Shown here in pieces: positions 25,776-34,431 of a stretch of 64,000 nt of DNA. Position 1 is the first letter of the stretch, and every line of letters starts with the position of its first letter. Both the position numbers and the translations under genes were made by a program. This DNA comes from SG8-4 sp964598225 (GTDB lineage Bacteria; Planctomycetota; Phycisphaerae; Sedimentisphaerales; Anaerobacaceae): assembly GCA_964598225.1 (NCBI GenBank), contig CAZRBG010000007.1, positions 1 through 64,000 of the forward strand, given 5' to 3'. A model generated the notes under the pieces. That model saw only the letters and a program-made list of their open reading frames with translations, had not been told where the DNA came from and made no database searches.

Positions 25776-27671
25776 TTACTGCTGTCCGCCTTTCTCATTT
25801 ATTATGGCCTCTATTTCGTCCATGGTGCGGTTCATGGCGGTCATTGTCTTGTTGAAAGCCTCGGCGCCCGTCATGTCCACACCCGCCTTTTTCAGCAGGT
25901 CGATAGGATAATCGGAACCTCCTGCGGACAAGAACTCAATATAGTTCTCAACGGCCCCTTGCTCACCGTTCAAAACCTTCTCCGACAATGCGGTCGAGGC
26001 GGTAAACGACGTGGCGTACTGATATACATAGAAGTCGTAGTAGAAATGCGGGATGTAGGCCCATTCAACGGTGTAAGGATCATCTATGTGACAGACGTCC
26101 TGCTCATGGCCATAGTATTTCTTCAGGATTTCGCCGTACAACTCAGTGAGTACGTCACCCGTCAGCGCCTCGCCGCGTTCGGCCTTTTCGTGCATCCGCA
26201 GCTCGAACTCGGCGAACTGGGTCTGTCTGAAAACCGTGCCCTTTATGCCGTCCAGGTGGTTCATCAGCAATGAAAGGCGCGTTTCATCGTCCTTGATTTT
26301 TTCCAGCATCTTGCGAATCAGCAGTGCTTCGTTAAACGTCGAAGCCACCTCGGCGACGAAGATCGGATAGTCCGCCATCGGATACGGCTGGTTCTTGTTA
26401 GAATAGTAACTATGCATCGTATGACCCAGTTCATGGATCAGCGTACTCACATCCTGGTATTGATCGGTGTAGTTCAGGAGAATATAGGGATGGACTTCGT
26501 AAGCGCTTCCGTTGGAGTACGCGCCAGCTCGTTTGCCCGGAGTGGGATACACATCTACCCATCGCTCCTCGAACGCTTTTTCCACCACCTCGCGATAATC
26601 GGTTCCCAACGGCTTGATCGCATCGAGCACCAGTTCTTTCGCTTCTTCGTACGTATACTCCAGATCGATCCCCTTAACCACCGGCGCGTATACATCCGAG
26701 TACTTCAACTGGTCCACCCCCAGCATACGCTCTTTCAACTTCAGATAGCGGTGAAAGGAGTCGAGGTTATCGGTGACGTTCTCGATCAGCGTGGTGTAGA
26801 CCTCTGTCGGAATGTTATTTTTGTCCAGTGCACGGTGAAGTGTGGACTCGTATTGGCGGGTGCGGGCGTAGAACATGTTCTTTTTCACGTTTGCGTAAAG
26901 TTGCGTGCCGAATGTAGCTTCGAACTCTGCGAACGTGCTCCAGAAGGCATTGAAAACGGCCTCTCGATCTGCACGACTCGGCACCGCCCGATATCGCGTG
27001 TAGCCGGCTTTTGTCAGCCTGGCTTTTGTGCCGTCGCTCAATTCAATCTCGGGATAGGGCATTTCGGCGTTGCTGAAGACCGAGTAAATCGTGGAAGGCC
27101 CGTCCGCCATGAGGCCCGCTTCGGCGAGGATTTTCTCCTCCGACTTGTCAAGAATATGAGCCTTGCGGCGGAGAATATCGTGAATGGCCATTTCGTATAT
27201 TTTCAAATCGGGTTGCTCGCGCATGAATTCTTTCACCCGGCCCTGTTGCAGTTGAGCGATTTCCGGAACTATGAACGAGGATTTGGAGCTGTAGTCGGTC
27301 CCGAGTTGCTGCATTTCCTGTTTCATCGCCAGATACTTCGAGTCGCGCGTATCCAGATCGGATTTCATCATAGCGTAGCTGAACAGGCGCCCAAACTCCT
27401 TCGATATCCGGCTGTCAAGCTCCAGGCAGGCGAGCAGTTCCGACGCCGAATTTGTCAGCCTGCCCCTGTATTTTGTGATTTCGTCGAATTTGGCTATGAG
27501 CTCTTCTTTCGCTTCCTTCCACGCCTGATCCGAAGCGTAGAGGTCTTCCAGCTTCCATTTATGTTCGGCCGGAATTTCCGACCTTTCGCCAGTTTGAGAA
27601 AGCGCCCGTGTCTGAGAGATTGCCAACATCGCAGTAGATGCCGTGATTACTATACCCGATACCCTGTTCAT
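25776..27671 (-). CDS. pepF: Exported oligoendopeptidase F (M3 family metallopeptidase)
   Basis: PepF cleaves short peptides using zinc. The 631-residue protein has the PepF N-terminal domain (starting WKLEDLYASDQAW) and the M3 catalytic HExxH motif in LIHELGHTMHSYY near residue 412. The third zinc ligand is expected in the FVAEVASTFNEALL block. Unlike typical cytoplasmic PepF, a hydrophobic segment at about 5-22 followed by ALS looks like a signal peptide, so export to the periplasm is inferred. The ATG at 27671 has an AAAGG site. DUF502 follows on the same strand. Confidence 0.92.
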   Translation of the reverse strand: MNRVSGIVITASTAMLAISQTRALSQTGERSEIPAEHKWKLEDLYASDQAWKEAKEELIAKFDEITKYRGRLTNSASELLACLELDSRISKEFGRLFSYAMMKSDLDTRDSKYLAMKQEMQQLGTDYSSKSSFIVPEIAQLQQGRVKEFMREQPDLKIYEMAIHDILRRKAHILDKSEEKILAEAGLMADGPSTIYSVFSNAEMPYPEIELSDGTKARLTKAGYTRYRAVPSRADREAVFNAFWSTFAEFEATFGTQLYANVKKNMFYARTRQYESTLHRALDKNNIPTEVYTTLIENVTDNLDSFHRYLKLKERMLGVDQLKYSDVYAPVVKGIDLEYTYEEAKELVLDAIKPLGTDYREVVEKAFEERWVDVYPTPGKRAGAYSNGSAYEVHPYILLNYTDQYQDVSTLIHELGHTMHSYYSNKNQPYPMADYPIFVAEVASTFNEALLIRKMLEKIKDDETRLSLLMNHLDGIKGTVFRQTQFAEFELRMHEKAERGEALTGDVLTELYGEILKKYYGHEQDVCHIDDPYTVEWAYIPHFYYDFYVYQYATSFTASTALSEKVLNGEQGAVENYIEFLSAGGSDYPIDLLKKAGVDMTGAEAFNKTMTAMNRTMDEIEAIINEKGGQQ

Positions 27672-27799
27672 GCGGATTCCTTTCGGATAAATCCTTCCCG
27701 GTTTGTAATCCTATGCCCTTACTGCAAAAGGGCTTCTAAATCGGCGTATCTTACGGCTTACCCGCCATCCTTGTCAATCTCGCAACTTTCGCACCTCGG

Positions 27800-27838
27800 G
27801 ATAAGCAAAGAGCTGCGAACTATCGGTCGCAGCTCTTG
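27800..27838 (-). terminator. Hairpin beyond the UGA-containing gene, probable weak terminator
   Basis: A perfect ten-base-pair stem (27809-27818 with 27827-27836) is followed on the minus strand by TTGCTTAT, a short and imperfect T tract. It lies about 40 bases after the TAA at 27878. That position suggests the transcript extends past the UGA at 28007 and ends here. Confidence 0.5.
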
Positions 27839-27877
27839 CGGTGTTACTCACCTATTCGGGAAAAGCTGTTATTTGGA

Positions 27878-29392
27878 TTATTCTATTGTGATCTGAAGTT
27901 TTCCTTCGATCTTGTCCGCCAAAGGACCTGTATCCTGTGTCATCGTTATAGTGTAAGTTCCCGGCTTAGGTTCTGGTTTTCGCCACGAAAATCCGCATGT
28001 GCCGCCTCACCCGTACTCCATCGTTGCAGAAGCCACTTCCTTTCCCCCGGAATCGACGATTCTGATCGTCGGTTCGACATCTTCGTATCTGCCAGACTTA
28101 TCGCCTCTACGAGAAAAACGTCCATAAAGCTCGCCGGCTTTTCCAACGATCTTCGACGTCAAAAAAATGGACGTGCCTTCGGAGAAGACCGATTGCTCTT
28201 TGGCATCGCTTTGATATCTCTTCTTTTCATCTATTGCCCTGACCGCAAGCACGGGATTGCCAAGCTTTACTTTGCACGTCGTGTTGGCTTCGATTTCGAA
28301 TTCCGGGCCGTCGGTAACGTTCACCCGGCACTGCTCTTCGGTCCCGGTGCCGTAGTTGATATATGCACTGCGGAGCTTGTAAGCCTCCGCCGGCAACACG
28401 GATTGACCGCCGGAGATGTTGAAACGGATGGTGTCGTCTTTGGTTCCCGCAAGGCTAGCACTGCTTAGTTCTGCCTTAAGTCCTGAGTTGCCGATGAGGT
28501 TTAAGGCAATTTGACCCGTATCGCCGGTATACTCATCGAGCACGGCCCTGACCCTTGTGCCCTTTACGTGATCGCCATTCAAGTGCAGGCGATAGTACTG
28601 GCCGTTGTAATTGACGAGGCTGCTCAAAGTATGTCTCGAAACGTACCGACCGGGTTTCTCATCTGTCGCCAGAAGCGAATATGAACACCCGCCGTACTCG
28701 GTGAACGATACTGAAAATCCATTTGCGTAAAGAATCAGTTTCGTCGGCTTGCCGGCGACAGTTGCCGTTCCTTCAAGAACACAGGATGGACTCCACATGC
28801 CGTGGGGACGCGATGAATCGCCGTAGATGCTGGCCTGCAATAATGCGCGAAAAGGAACCGGCCGATCTTTGTCCTTGTTAAGGACAAAATCGGGTGTGAC
28901 AAAATCCCAGCGATTGGAGGCAGAGGTATTTGACTTTTCGGCAGGAATCGGGAGTATCTTTTCATTTTCCGCCACTTTGCCGTCGGCGTTAAGGTCGAAA
29001 TAGAACGCGACGACTTTGCCGTCTTTCACTTCCAGAGCCGACCATTTTCGAGCTTCGCAGAAGTGCGGGTTGTACACGGCGTGAAGCCCTTCGACAACTT
29101 TCTTCTTGAGCGCTTTCAGAAATGGAGTGTCTTTCTCGTTACCGCCAAATCCCCAGTATGAATTATAGCGCAATTCGTCTTTCTCACCGCTCAAACCTCG
29201 ATATTTCATGTCGAAAACAATAGCTCCCGGCTGTGGCTCGGGAAAGTCGACAGCGTTTTGGTCTGACTCGGTTTGTTCCGGCGAAACGGGATAATTCACC
29301 TGCTGTGGCTGAGTATCCGGCCTCCACAATAAAAAAAACGCTCCCGCCGCCAACACAATCAGTAATAGAATGCCGATGACATAGTTTCTCAT
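27878..29392 (-). CDS. Membrane-anchored protein of unknown function with an in-frame UGA (possible selenoprotein)
   Basis: The open frame from ATG 29392 (AAGGAG site) reaches a TGA at 28007-28009 after 461 residues. It then continues in the same frame for 42 more codons to a TAA at 27878. An N-terminal anchor lies at about 5-22. The middle has a FDLNADGKV calcium-loop-like motif. The end looks like an Ig-like domain whose last strands (PGTYTITMTQDTGPLA, EGKLQITIE) lie beyond the UGA, so the domain is completed only by read-through. The UGA context is EYG-UGA-GGTCGFSW, i.e. UxxxC. A hairpin resembling a bacterial SECIS follows it. If the UGA is a plain stop, the product ends at 28007. No family was recognised. 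Confidence 0.7.
27975..27994 (-). promoter_or_regulatory. SECIS-like hairpin after the in-frame UGA
   Basis: On the minus strand, GG then a bulged A then UUUUCG pairs with CGAAAA then CC, leaving a UGG loop. Eight pairs with one bulge give a small loop with G in its second position, whose first base is 22 bases after the UGA. Bacterial SECIS elements have a similar size, spacing and loop guanine. A hairpin this short can arise by chance. Confidence 0.35.
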
Positions 29393-29558
29393 TCTTTTTC
29401 TCCTTTTGTGCGGCTCCGTTGAAACAAAGAGCAGAGCATATAACCTGCAAAACGGACACTCATTGTACCGCGAATCCTGTTTCTATACAATACCGACGAT
29501 TATGTAGGAAAAAGTTACAGACTTTCCGACCAACTCAGGATTTTTATAAAGCATATTT

Positions 29559-30479
29559 TTATGTAGGATGTTTCAAGTGCTGTTGTGCCCAGATTGCCAG
29601 GGCCGAGCCGATCATCAGAATCACGCCGAACAGTATCTGCAGAGTGTTCAGTGTTTCGTTGAATAGAAAGCGGGAAATTGCGAAGATGGTAAACGGCTGC
29701 ACCAGCACAATCAGCGCCGGGATTGTTGCTCCGATTCGCCTCATCGAGCTGTAGTACAGCACGTGAGCGAAGGCGATGCTCGTAACGGCCGAAACGACAA
29801 TGATCCACCACTGCTCCGGCCCCATCTGCATACACTCGGTTAAATCGCCTCGCCAGAGAGCAAGGACCGAAAGGCCTGCGACCGTATAGATGGTTATAAC
29901 GGAAAAACTGTGGCGAGAGTCGATCTCCTTGAAAGCAATCTTGGCCGAAAGCATGTAGACCGCCCACATCATACCCATCGCAAGGCCAAGAGCTATGCCC
30001 TTCCAGGCACCGAGCGCACCAAAGTCCTCTTTGAAACATATAACGCCGATCACCCCCGTCGCCGAGAGCACCAAACCCGTCCAGAAACGCCCACTCTTTA
30101 CGAGCGCCCTTTCCTGGGGAAAGACCATCAACGAAAAGCCGGCGATCCAGATCAGAGAAGATTTTGCCAGCAGGATCATAAAGGCCGGTCCGACGTAATA
30201 GAAAGCGCTGGCGAAAAGGCTCTGCATGATGACGTTTGCAGAAGCGGGGATTACGGCTCTGCGCCAGACCCTCATGTCGAGTTGTTTCGTTCTGATCGAG
30301 ATCAGAAGAAACGGCAGCCAGAACAGGCAGGCGACCGAATAGCGCAGGAAATTCTGCGTCCAGAAATCCAAATAGTCGGTGAGGTACTTAATCGTGTTCG
30401 GCCCGATCGACCAACAGGCCAATGCGCCGAGGGCCGCCAGAGTGCCGGGAACGTCGAACTTGGAACTCTCAATCTTCAA
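29559..30479 (-). CDS. EamA/DMT-family transporter
   Basis: A 306-residue integral membrane protein with about ten hydrophobic helices in two repeated halves, as in the drug/metabolite transporter superfamily. The first half contains LRYSVACLFWLPFLL and YYVGPAFMILLAKSSLIWI; the second has YYSSMRRIGATIPALIVLVQPFTIFAISRFLFNE. The substrate cannot be read from sequence. Its ATG overlaps the lpxB stop by four bases (ATGA), so it is coupled to lpxB. The first residues (MKIESSKFDVPG) come from a low-complexity repeat-like stretch. Confidence 0.9.
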   Translation of the reverse strand: MKIESSKFDVPGTLAALGALACWSIGPNTIKYLTDYLDFWTQNFLRYSVACLFWLPFLLISIRTKQLDMRVWRRAVIPASANVIMQSLFASAFYYVGPAFMILLAKSSLIWIAGFSLMVFPQERALVKSGRFWTGLVLSATGVIGVICFKEDFGALGAWKGIALGLAMGMMWAVYMLSAKIAFKEIDSRHSFSVITIYTVAGLSVLALWRGDLTECMQMGPEQWWIIVVSAVTSIAFAHVLYYSSMRRIGATIPALIVLVQPFTIFAISRFLFNETLNTLQILFGVILMIGSALAIWAQQHLKHPT

Positions 30480-31648
30480 TTCTTAATTCCCAATTCACTC
30501 AGCACAATCTTCGCGACTTCCTCGCGAGCTTTTTTCTCCGTTAGAGGCTCGGTCAATTCGGTCAGATCTCGGCTTAACCTTTCAAGCTTATCGCGGTCCT
30601 TCAGAAACCCATCGATGCTCTCGACGATAGGATCAATCGAATTAAAATACGGCATGAACTCGGGGACTAATTCTCTTCCCGCCAGGATATTGACCAGTGA
30701 GAGGTATTTTGTTTTTACCAGCCACCATCCGACCAGCTTCCAGAGAATCCTGCTGGACTGATACATTATCACCATCGGGCAACCCGCCCCGGCCACTTCC
30801 AGAGTTGCGCTGCCGCTGGCGACAATGGCAAAATCGGCATCGCCGGCTGTTTTGTTCACCGAATCCACCGTGTATTCGCACTCGAAACCGGGGATTTGCG
30901 AATCCGTTAGCAGTTGCCGGCGTTTGTCGTCTACCGCCACCGTAACGAATGTCGCCTGCGTGTATCTTTGCTTGAGCCTAAGTGCTATCTGCTGCATAGG
31001 CTTGAAGAGCGAATCGATCTCGGCGGGTCGCGAGCCGGGCATGACGGCAATCTTCGCCCGTTGCGGCTCGAATTGCCTGTACTTCTCGTGATGTGCGGGA
31101 TCAATCGTCAACTCATCAAGAAGCGGATTACCGACGAAAATCGCCTCCACACCTCTCTCGCCGAACCAGTCCTGCTCGAAAGGGAGCAAACAGCAGAGCT
31201 TGTCACAGCGCTTTCGCAACTTGCCGATCCGCCAGCCGCCCCAGGCCCAAAGCTGCGGGGCGACGAAAAACAGCGTCCTGGCGCCGGCTTTCTTGCCTGA
31301 CTTGGCGACGTGAAAGTTGAACGAAGGAGAATCGCACACGATTACGAGATCGACTTTGTTGGTCGCCATGTAGCGATCTATTCGTTTTATCAGCTTATAG
31401 TAGTGCGCAACCTGACTGAAGGCATTGTAGAGCATCGCCGCTTTGCCGACTGTGCTTTCCAGAAGCTCACAACCCGCGTCGGCCATCTTGGGACCGCCGA
31501 CGCCGACAAATTCGATATGGCGGCCATCAGTCTTTCCAACAAACGCATGACGGGTTTTTATAGCGGCTATCAAACCCGCACAGTGGGCGTCGCCGCTCGG
31601 CTCGGCGGCGCTCAGAAAGATGCGAGACTTCTTCTTTTCATTCAACAT
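30476..31648 (-). CDS. lpxB: Lipid-A-disaccharide synthase
   Basis: LpxB joins UDP-2,3-diacylglucosamine and lipid X in lipid A synthesis at the inner membrane. The 390-residue protein has the start IFLSAAEPSGDAHCAGLIAAI, the VGVGGPKM block, VIVCDSPSFNFHVA, VAPQLWAWGGWRIGKLRK, VGNPLLDEL, VMPGSRPAEI and ASGSATLEVAGAGCPMVIMY. All are family hallmarks. The ATG at 31648 places the start next to the conserved region; the frame is open to 31720. It shows that the organism has the genes for an LPS outer membrane. The EamA gene follows with a four-base overlap. Confidence 0.94.
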   Translation of the reverse strand: MLNEKKKSRIFLSAAEPSGDAHCAGLIAAIKTRHAFVGKTDGRHIEFVGVGGPKMADAGCELLESTVGKAAMLYNAFSQVAHYYKLIKRIDRYMATNKVDLVIVCDSPSFNFHVAKSGKKAGARTLFFVAPQLWAWGGWRIGKLRKRCDKLCCLLPFEQDWFGERGVEAIFVGNPLLDELTIDPAHHEKYRQFEPQRAKIAVMPGSRPAEIDSLFKPMQQIALRLKQRYTQATFVTVAVDDKRRQLLTDSQIPGFECEYTVDSVNKTAGDADFAIVASGSATLEVAGAGCPMVIMYQSSRILWKLVGWWLVKTKYLSLVNILAGRELVPEFMPYFNSIDPIVESIDGFLKDRDKLERLSRDLTELTEPLTEKKAREEVAKIVLSELGIKN

Positions 31649-31747
31649 AGCGGCATTTGTTAACAAGATTCGGGAGGAACAGCAATCACATAATGTAAGA
31701 ATTGAACAAATTGATTCCAAATGCCCGGAATCTCACCTTGTGCCGTG

Positions 31748-32830
31748 TTACCCTCTCGATGAGTTCATTATCCACATCAGACCCCGGCCGAAGTCAAGGA
31801 CTATTGCGGTATCCCGGAAGTACTGCATGCCCACGATACCCGAGCAGTTCTCCATGATCGGACTGTCATTCGGGAAAATCGAGACACGGGCGTTTGGGAT
31901 CGTTCCGGAACCTACTTTAAGGTTGTCAACGGTCGCCTTCCTGCAGGGCAGCCGCCCTATGTACGGGTATAAATCAGTACCGCCTCTCAGTTTGACCCGG
32001 CCGATTCTGCGGCGTATTTGCCGCCATGCCCTGTCGCAGATCGCCAGTCCGCCTCCACTGCCGGTATCAAGCTGCAGCTCGATCCGGCGTCCTCCTATGG
32101 GAATTTCGACGAAGAGAAAGACGTTGCCGCCCCGATCTTCCTCGATCCTCAGGGGATGTGCCGTCCAGCTCTCGGCGTGTTCGGGCCGGAAAGACCTGTC
32201 CAGAGACAGTTCCACTTCTCGGGTTATGCTGTCGAACATGACGTACCTGAAGCTTCGCAAGACCGGCAATCCCGCTATCATAGCCTTGTCTCTGACCAGA
32301 GGCAGACCAAATAACTGAAATTCCGTGTGCTGCTCGCGATAAAAGCAAGGCCAGCCATTCAAGATCACATCCCCTACGTGCAGATTCGAAAGACGACATC
32401 TACCCCACCCGGCGGCATCTTGGCTGCTGCTCCGGATCGGGTCTATTGGCAGCCTGTTTTCCGCTATGTGAATGTCGTTGACAAAAAGAGCTACTGAAGC
32501 CCCGGTATCGAGAATTAGAGGGTATTTCCTCCCGTTATCGAGCTTTCCTTCCACGACCATCCAATGATTTGCGTCATAGGATGGATGATATTTAATTCGG
32601 CAGGATTCTCTTGCCGCCGGATGTGCTGAAAAGGCATTGCCGGCGCACATACCTGTTCGGGACATTTCCTCGACTGTCGGACCGTAGTCGACGGCATTCT
32701 GACCCAACCGGGGTATACCGGCTGTCGATTCAAGGCTGTTGTTGCGGACTATCTTTGTCCGACATCCCGCCTGAAGAAACAGGCACAAAACCAAAAGGCT
32801 CCAAGATATGATTCTCTGAAATTTCACCAC
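31748..32830 (-). CDS. Lipoprotein with two retropepsin-like aspartic protease domains
   Basis: A 360-residue protein with a lipobox (FLQAGC, Cys23). Two aspartic protease motifs appear: LILDTGAS (Asp108) and LQLDTGSG (Asp255). Each is followed later by an (I/V)(A/V)G(L/M) turn (MIAGLPVLRSF and IVGMQYFRDT), as expected for two retropepsin folds in one chain. Retropepsins are normally homodimers with one Asp each, so this may form an internal pseudo-dimer like pepsin. The start codon is GTG (32830 or 32827). Its cellular target is unknown. It stands upstream of lpxB with a 99-base gap on the same strand. Confidence 0.8.
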   Translation of the reverse strand: MVKFQRIISWSLLVLCLFLQAGCRTKIVRNNSLESTAGIPRLGQNAVDYGPTVEEMSRTGMCAGNAFSAHPAARESCRIKYHPSYDANHWMVVEGKLDNGRKYPLILDTGASVALFVNDIHIAENRLPIDPIRSSSQDAAGWGRCRLSNLHVGDVILNGWPCFYREQHTEFQLFGLPLVRDKAMIAGLPVLRSFRYVMFDSITREVELSLDRSFRPEHAESWTAHPLRIEEDRGGNVFLFVEIPIGGRRIELQLDTGSGGGLAICDRAWRQIRRRIGRVKLRGGTDLYPYIGRLPCRKATVDNLKVGSGTIPNARVSIFPNDSPIMENCSGIVGMQYFRDTAIVLDFGRGLMWIMNSSRG

Positions 32831-33040
32831 CGTTTGACCGTTCCCAAATCACCCGCGTTTGAGTCTATCATTTTCGACGCATCATGTCAAGGATTTCCGG
32901 TCGAAATCGGTTGATTTCCCGGCGATCAACCTTTAACATTTGCTCGTCAGCGGAAAGATATCGCGCCTTGGCGAACAATCATCAGTGTTTTGCAGTAACC
33001 AGTATAAAGCTAAATGTATTTTAAATCGGAGGAACTAGCG

Positions 33041-33985
33041 ATGGCTGACGAACATTCGGCAAAGAGCAAGAGAACTAAGTGGAGAGTACTATATACCGTG
33101 GTAGCGCTCGGAATTCTCGTGGCGGTATTTTGGCCTCTCATTGCGGACGTTAGCGTCAAAATGGCGAAGACGCCCGGCACGACATTCGCCGGACAGGAGG
33201 CGGAATCCGAGAACAGCCAAGTATACACCGAGCCCAACGAAACATCCGAACGGGAACCGTCGGACCCGAACGACCCCAACGATAAAAAAGGGTTGCGGCC
33301 GCTTCACGAACACCCTGCGTTCGACGAGCGCGTCGCGGACAGAGACAGAATGGTCAAGCGGCAGATTGCGGCCCGGGACGTCGATGACCCCAATGTCCTG
33401 CAAGCCATGCGGGTCGTGCCGCGGCATGCATTTATCCCACCCGACATGCGGCGTTATGCTTACGCCGACAGACCGCTGCCCATAGGCAAGGACCAGACCA
33501 TAAGCCAGCCCTATATCGTAGCCTTTATGACCGACGCGCTTCAATTGAGACCGGATTCCAAAGTTCTGGAGATCGGAACCGGATCGGGATACCAAGCCGC
33601 AGTATGCGCCGAGATTGCCAAGAAGGTGTACACCATCGAGATCGTCGAGGAACTGGCAAAGCGGGCCGGGAAAGTGCTGAAAGAGCTGGGCTATCGCAAC
33701 GTTTTCGTCAGAGCGGGCGACGGTTTTTTCGGCTGGGAGGAACATGCCCCCTACGACGCCATCATCGGCACGGCCGCGGCCGGCCGCGTCCCCGAGCCGC
33801 TGATCGAACAACTAAAGGTGGGTGGCAGAATGATTCTTCCCACAGGACCCGCCAGCGGTTTCCAGTATCTTGTCCTGATCACAAAAAACAAAGACGGCAA
33901 ACTGAGCAGGAAAAAGGTAATGCCCGTCCGTTTCGTTCCCATGACCGGCGAAGTTCAAAAGCCTAAAGGAGAATCGAAGAAATAA
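33041..33985 (+). CDS. pcm: Protein-L-isoaspartate O-methyltransferase, membrane-anchored
   Basis: Pcm methylates abnormal isoaspartyl residues in aged proteins, starting their repair. The 314-residue form has an N-terminal transmembrane segment (about 18-36, LYTVVALGILVAVFWPLI) and a Pro/Glu/Asp-rich linker (about 55-88). The PCMT domain follows from about 95, with MVxxQIAARDVDDPNVLQAM, VPRHAFIP, QTISQPYIVA and the SAM loop VLEIGTGSGYQAAV. ATG at 33041 has GGAGG eight bases upstream. The linker acidity and the single N-terminal segment fit an inner-membrane protein; the C-terminal domain would face the periplasm if the segment is N-in. That topology is a prediction. Confidence 0.9.
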   Translation: MADEHSAKSKRTKWRVLYTVVALGILVAVFWPLIADVSVKMAKTPGTTFAGQEAESENSQVYTEPNETSEREPSDPNDPNDKKGLRPLHEHPAFDERVADRDRMVKRQIAARDVDDPNVLQAMRVVPRHAFIPPDMRRYAYADRPLPIGKDQTISQPYIVAFMTDALQLRPDSKVLEIGTGSGYQAAVCAEIAKKVYTIEIVEELAKRAGKVLKELGYRNVFVRAGDGFFGWEEHAPYDAIIGTAAAGRVPEPLIEQLKVGGRMILPTGPASGFQYLVLITKNKDGKLSRKKVMPVRFVPMTGEVQKPKGESKK

Positions 33986-34061
33986 ATGATTACGCCCCAC
34001 AGGACATGGCTTTCAATACGGCATGAAACGAAAAAATTTGATAAATACGAGAAATTGTTGT

Positions 34062-34089
34062 TTGCAAGCTGAATCTCAGCCGATATAAT
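34062..34089 (+). promoter_or_regulatory. Likely sigma-70 type promoter of the leucine genes
   Basis: TTGCAA at 34062-34067 and a perfect TATAAT at 34084-34089 are separated by 16 bases. They lie about 340 bases upstream of leuA, so transcription from here would produce a long untranslated leader. Confidence 0.5.
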
Positions 34090-34117
34090 TATTGCTATGG
34101 GTAAGAATTGTATAATT

Positions 34118-34203
34118 ATGCCTCCAGCAATCTTCTTGATATGGTTGGTCCTCAAGGCGATTTCTAACCTCAGCAGCCTCCTCCTGCGCCGTTTGGCGCA
34201 ATA
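34118..34203 (+). CDS. Candidate leucine-rich leader peptide upstream of leuA
   Basis: A 28-codon frame (ATG 34118; an in-frame ATG also at 34097) contains eight leucine codons, with three in a row near the end (SSLLLRRLAQ), and stops at TAA 34201-34203. The last codons form a small hairpin (TGCGCC-GTTT-GGCGCA). Leucine-rich leader peptides control leu operons by attenuation in enterobacteria. Here no obvious terminator/antiterminator pair was found, and the ribosome binding site is weak, so the assignment is tentative. It sits directly after the likely promoter. Confidence 0.3.
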
Positions 34204-34431
34204 AAGATACCCCACTACAACCCAATAGTTATCCAACCATGAATTACGCGTATTCCGCTGATTCTTTCGTTTGATTTGCGTTAATTCGTGCTCATTCGTG
34301 CCTGGTTTTTCCATTATTCTTGGCAATCTGGCCCGATTGAGACATAATTCATGGCTCAGAATAGGCAATACAAGATATATTAATCTCTGTGAACTCTGTG
34401 CCTTCTATGACTAAAAAAGGAGAGAAATACG

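Larger units (their letters stand above)
33986..34431. other. Long leader region of leuA, with repeat-like DNA
   Basis: About 446 bases separate pcm from leuA. The first half holds a likely promoter and a leucine-rich short frame, described separately. The second half (about 34230-34320) contains CGTATTCCGCTGATTCTTTCG and TTCGTGCTCATTCGTGCC stretches of a low-complexity type that recurs in intergenic DNA of many bacteria. A short inverted repeat (CATGAATTA with TAATTCATG) flanks it. No T-box signature and no clear terminator were seen. Confidence 0.45.

Noticed and set aside
26412..27896. Long plus-strand open frame opposite pepF
   Set aside because: The minus strand encodes a clear M3 peptidase with HExxH; the plus frame has no recognisable domain or ribosome site.
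28007..28009. UGA reassigned as a sense codon genome-wide (as in some candidate phyla)
   Set aside because: Other well-supported genes here end in TGA at the expected family length, for example gyrA and leuC neighbours such as DUF1028 and the deaminase, so UGA is a normal stop in this genome.
33955..34368. Minus-strand frame of 137 codons upstream of leuA
   Set aside because: Its peptide (NEHELTQIKRKNQRNTRNS and an Arg-rich stretch) is the translation of common low-complexity intergenic repeat DNA, and it crosses the end of pcm.
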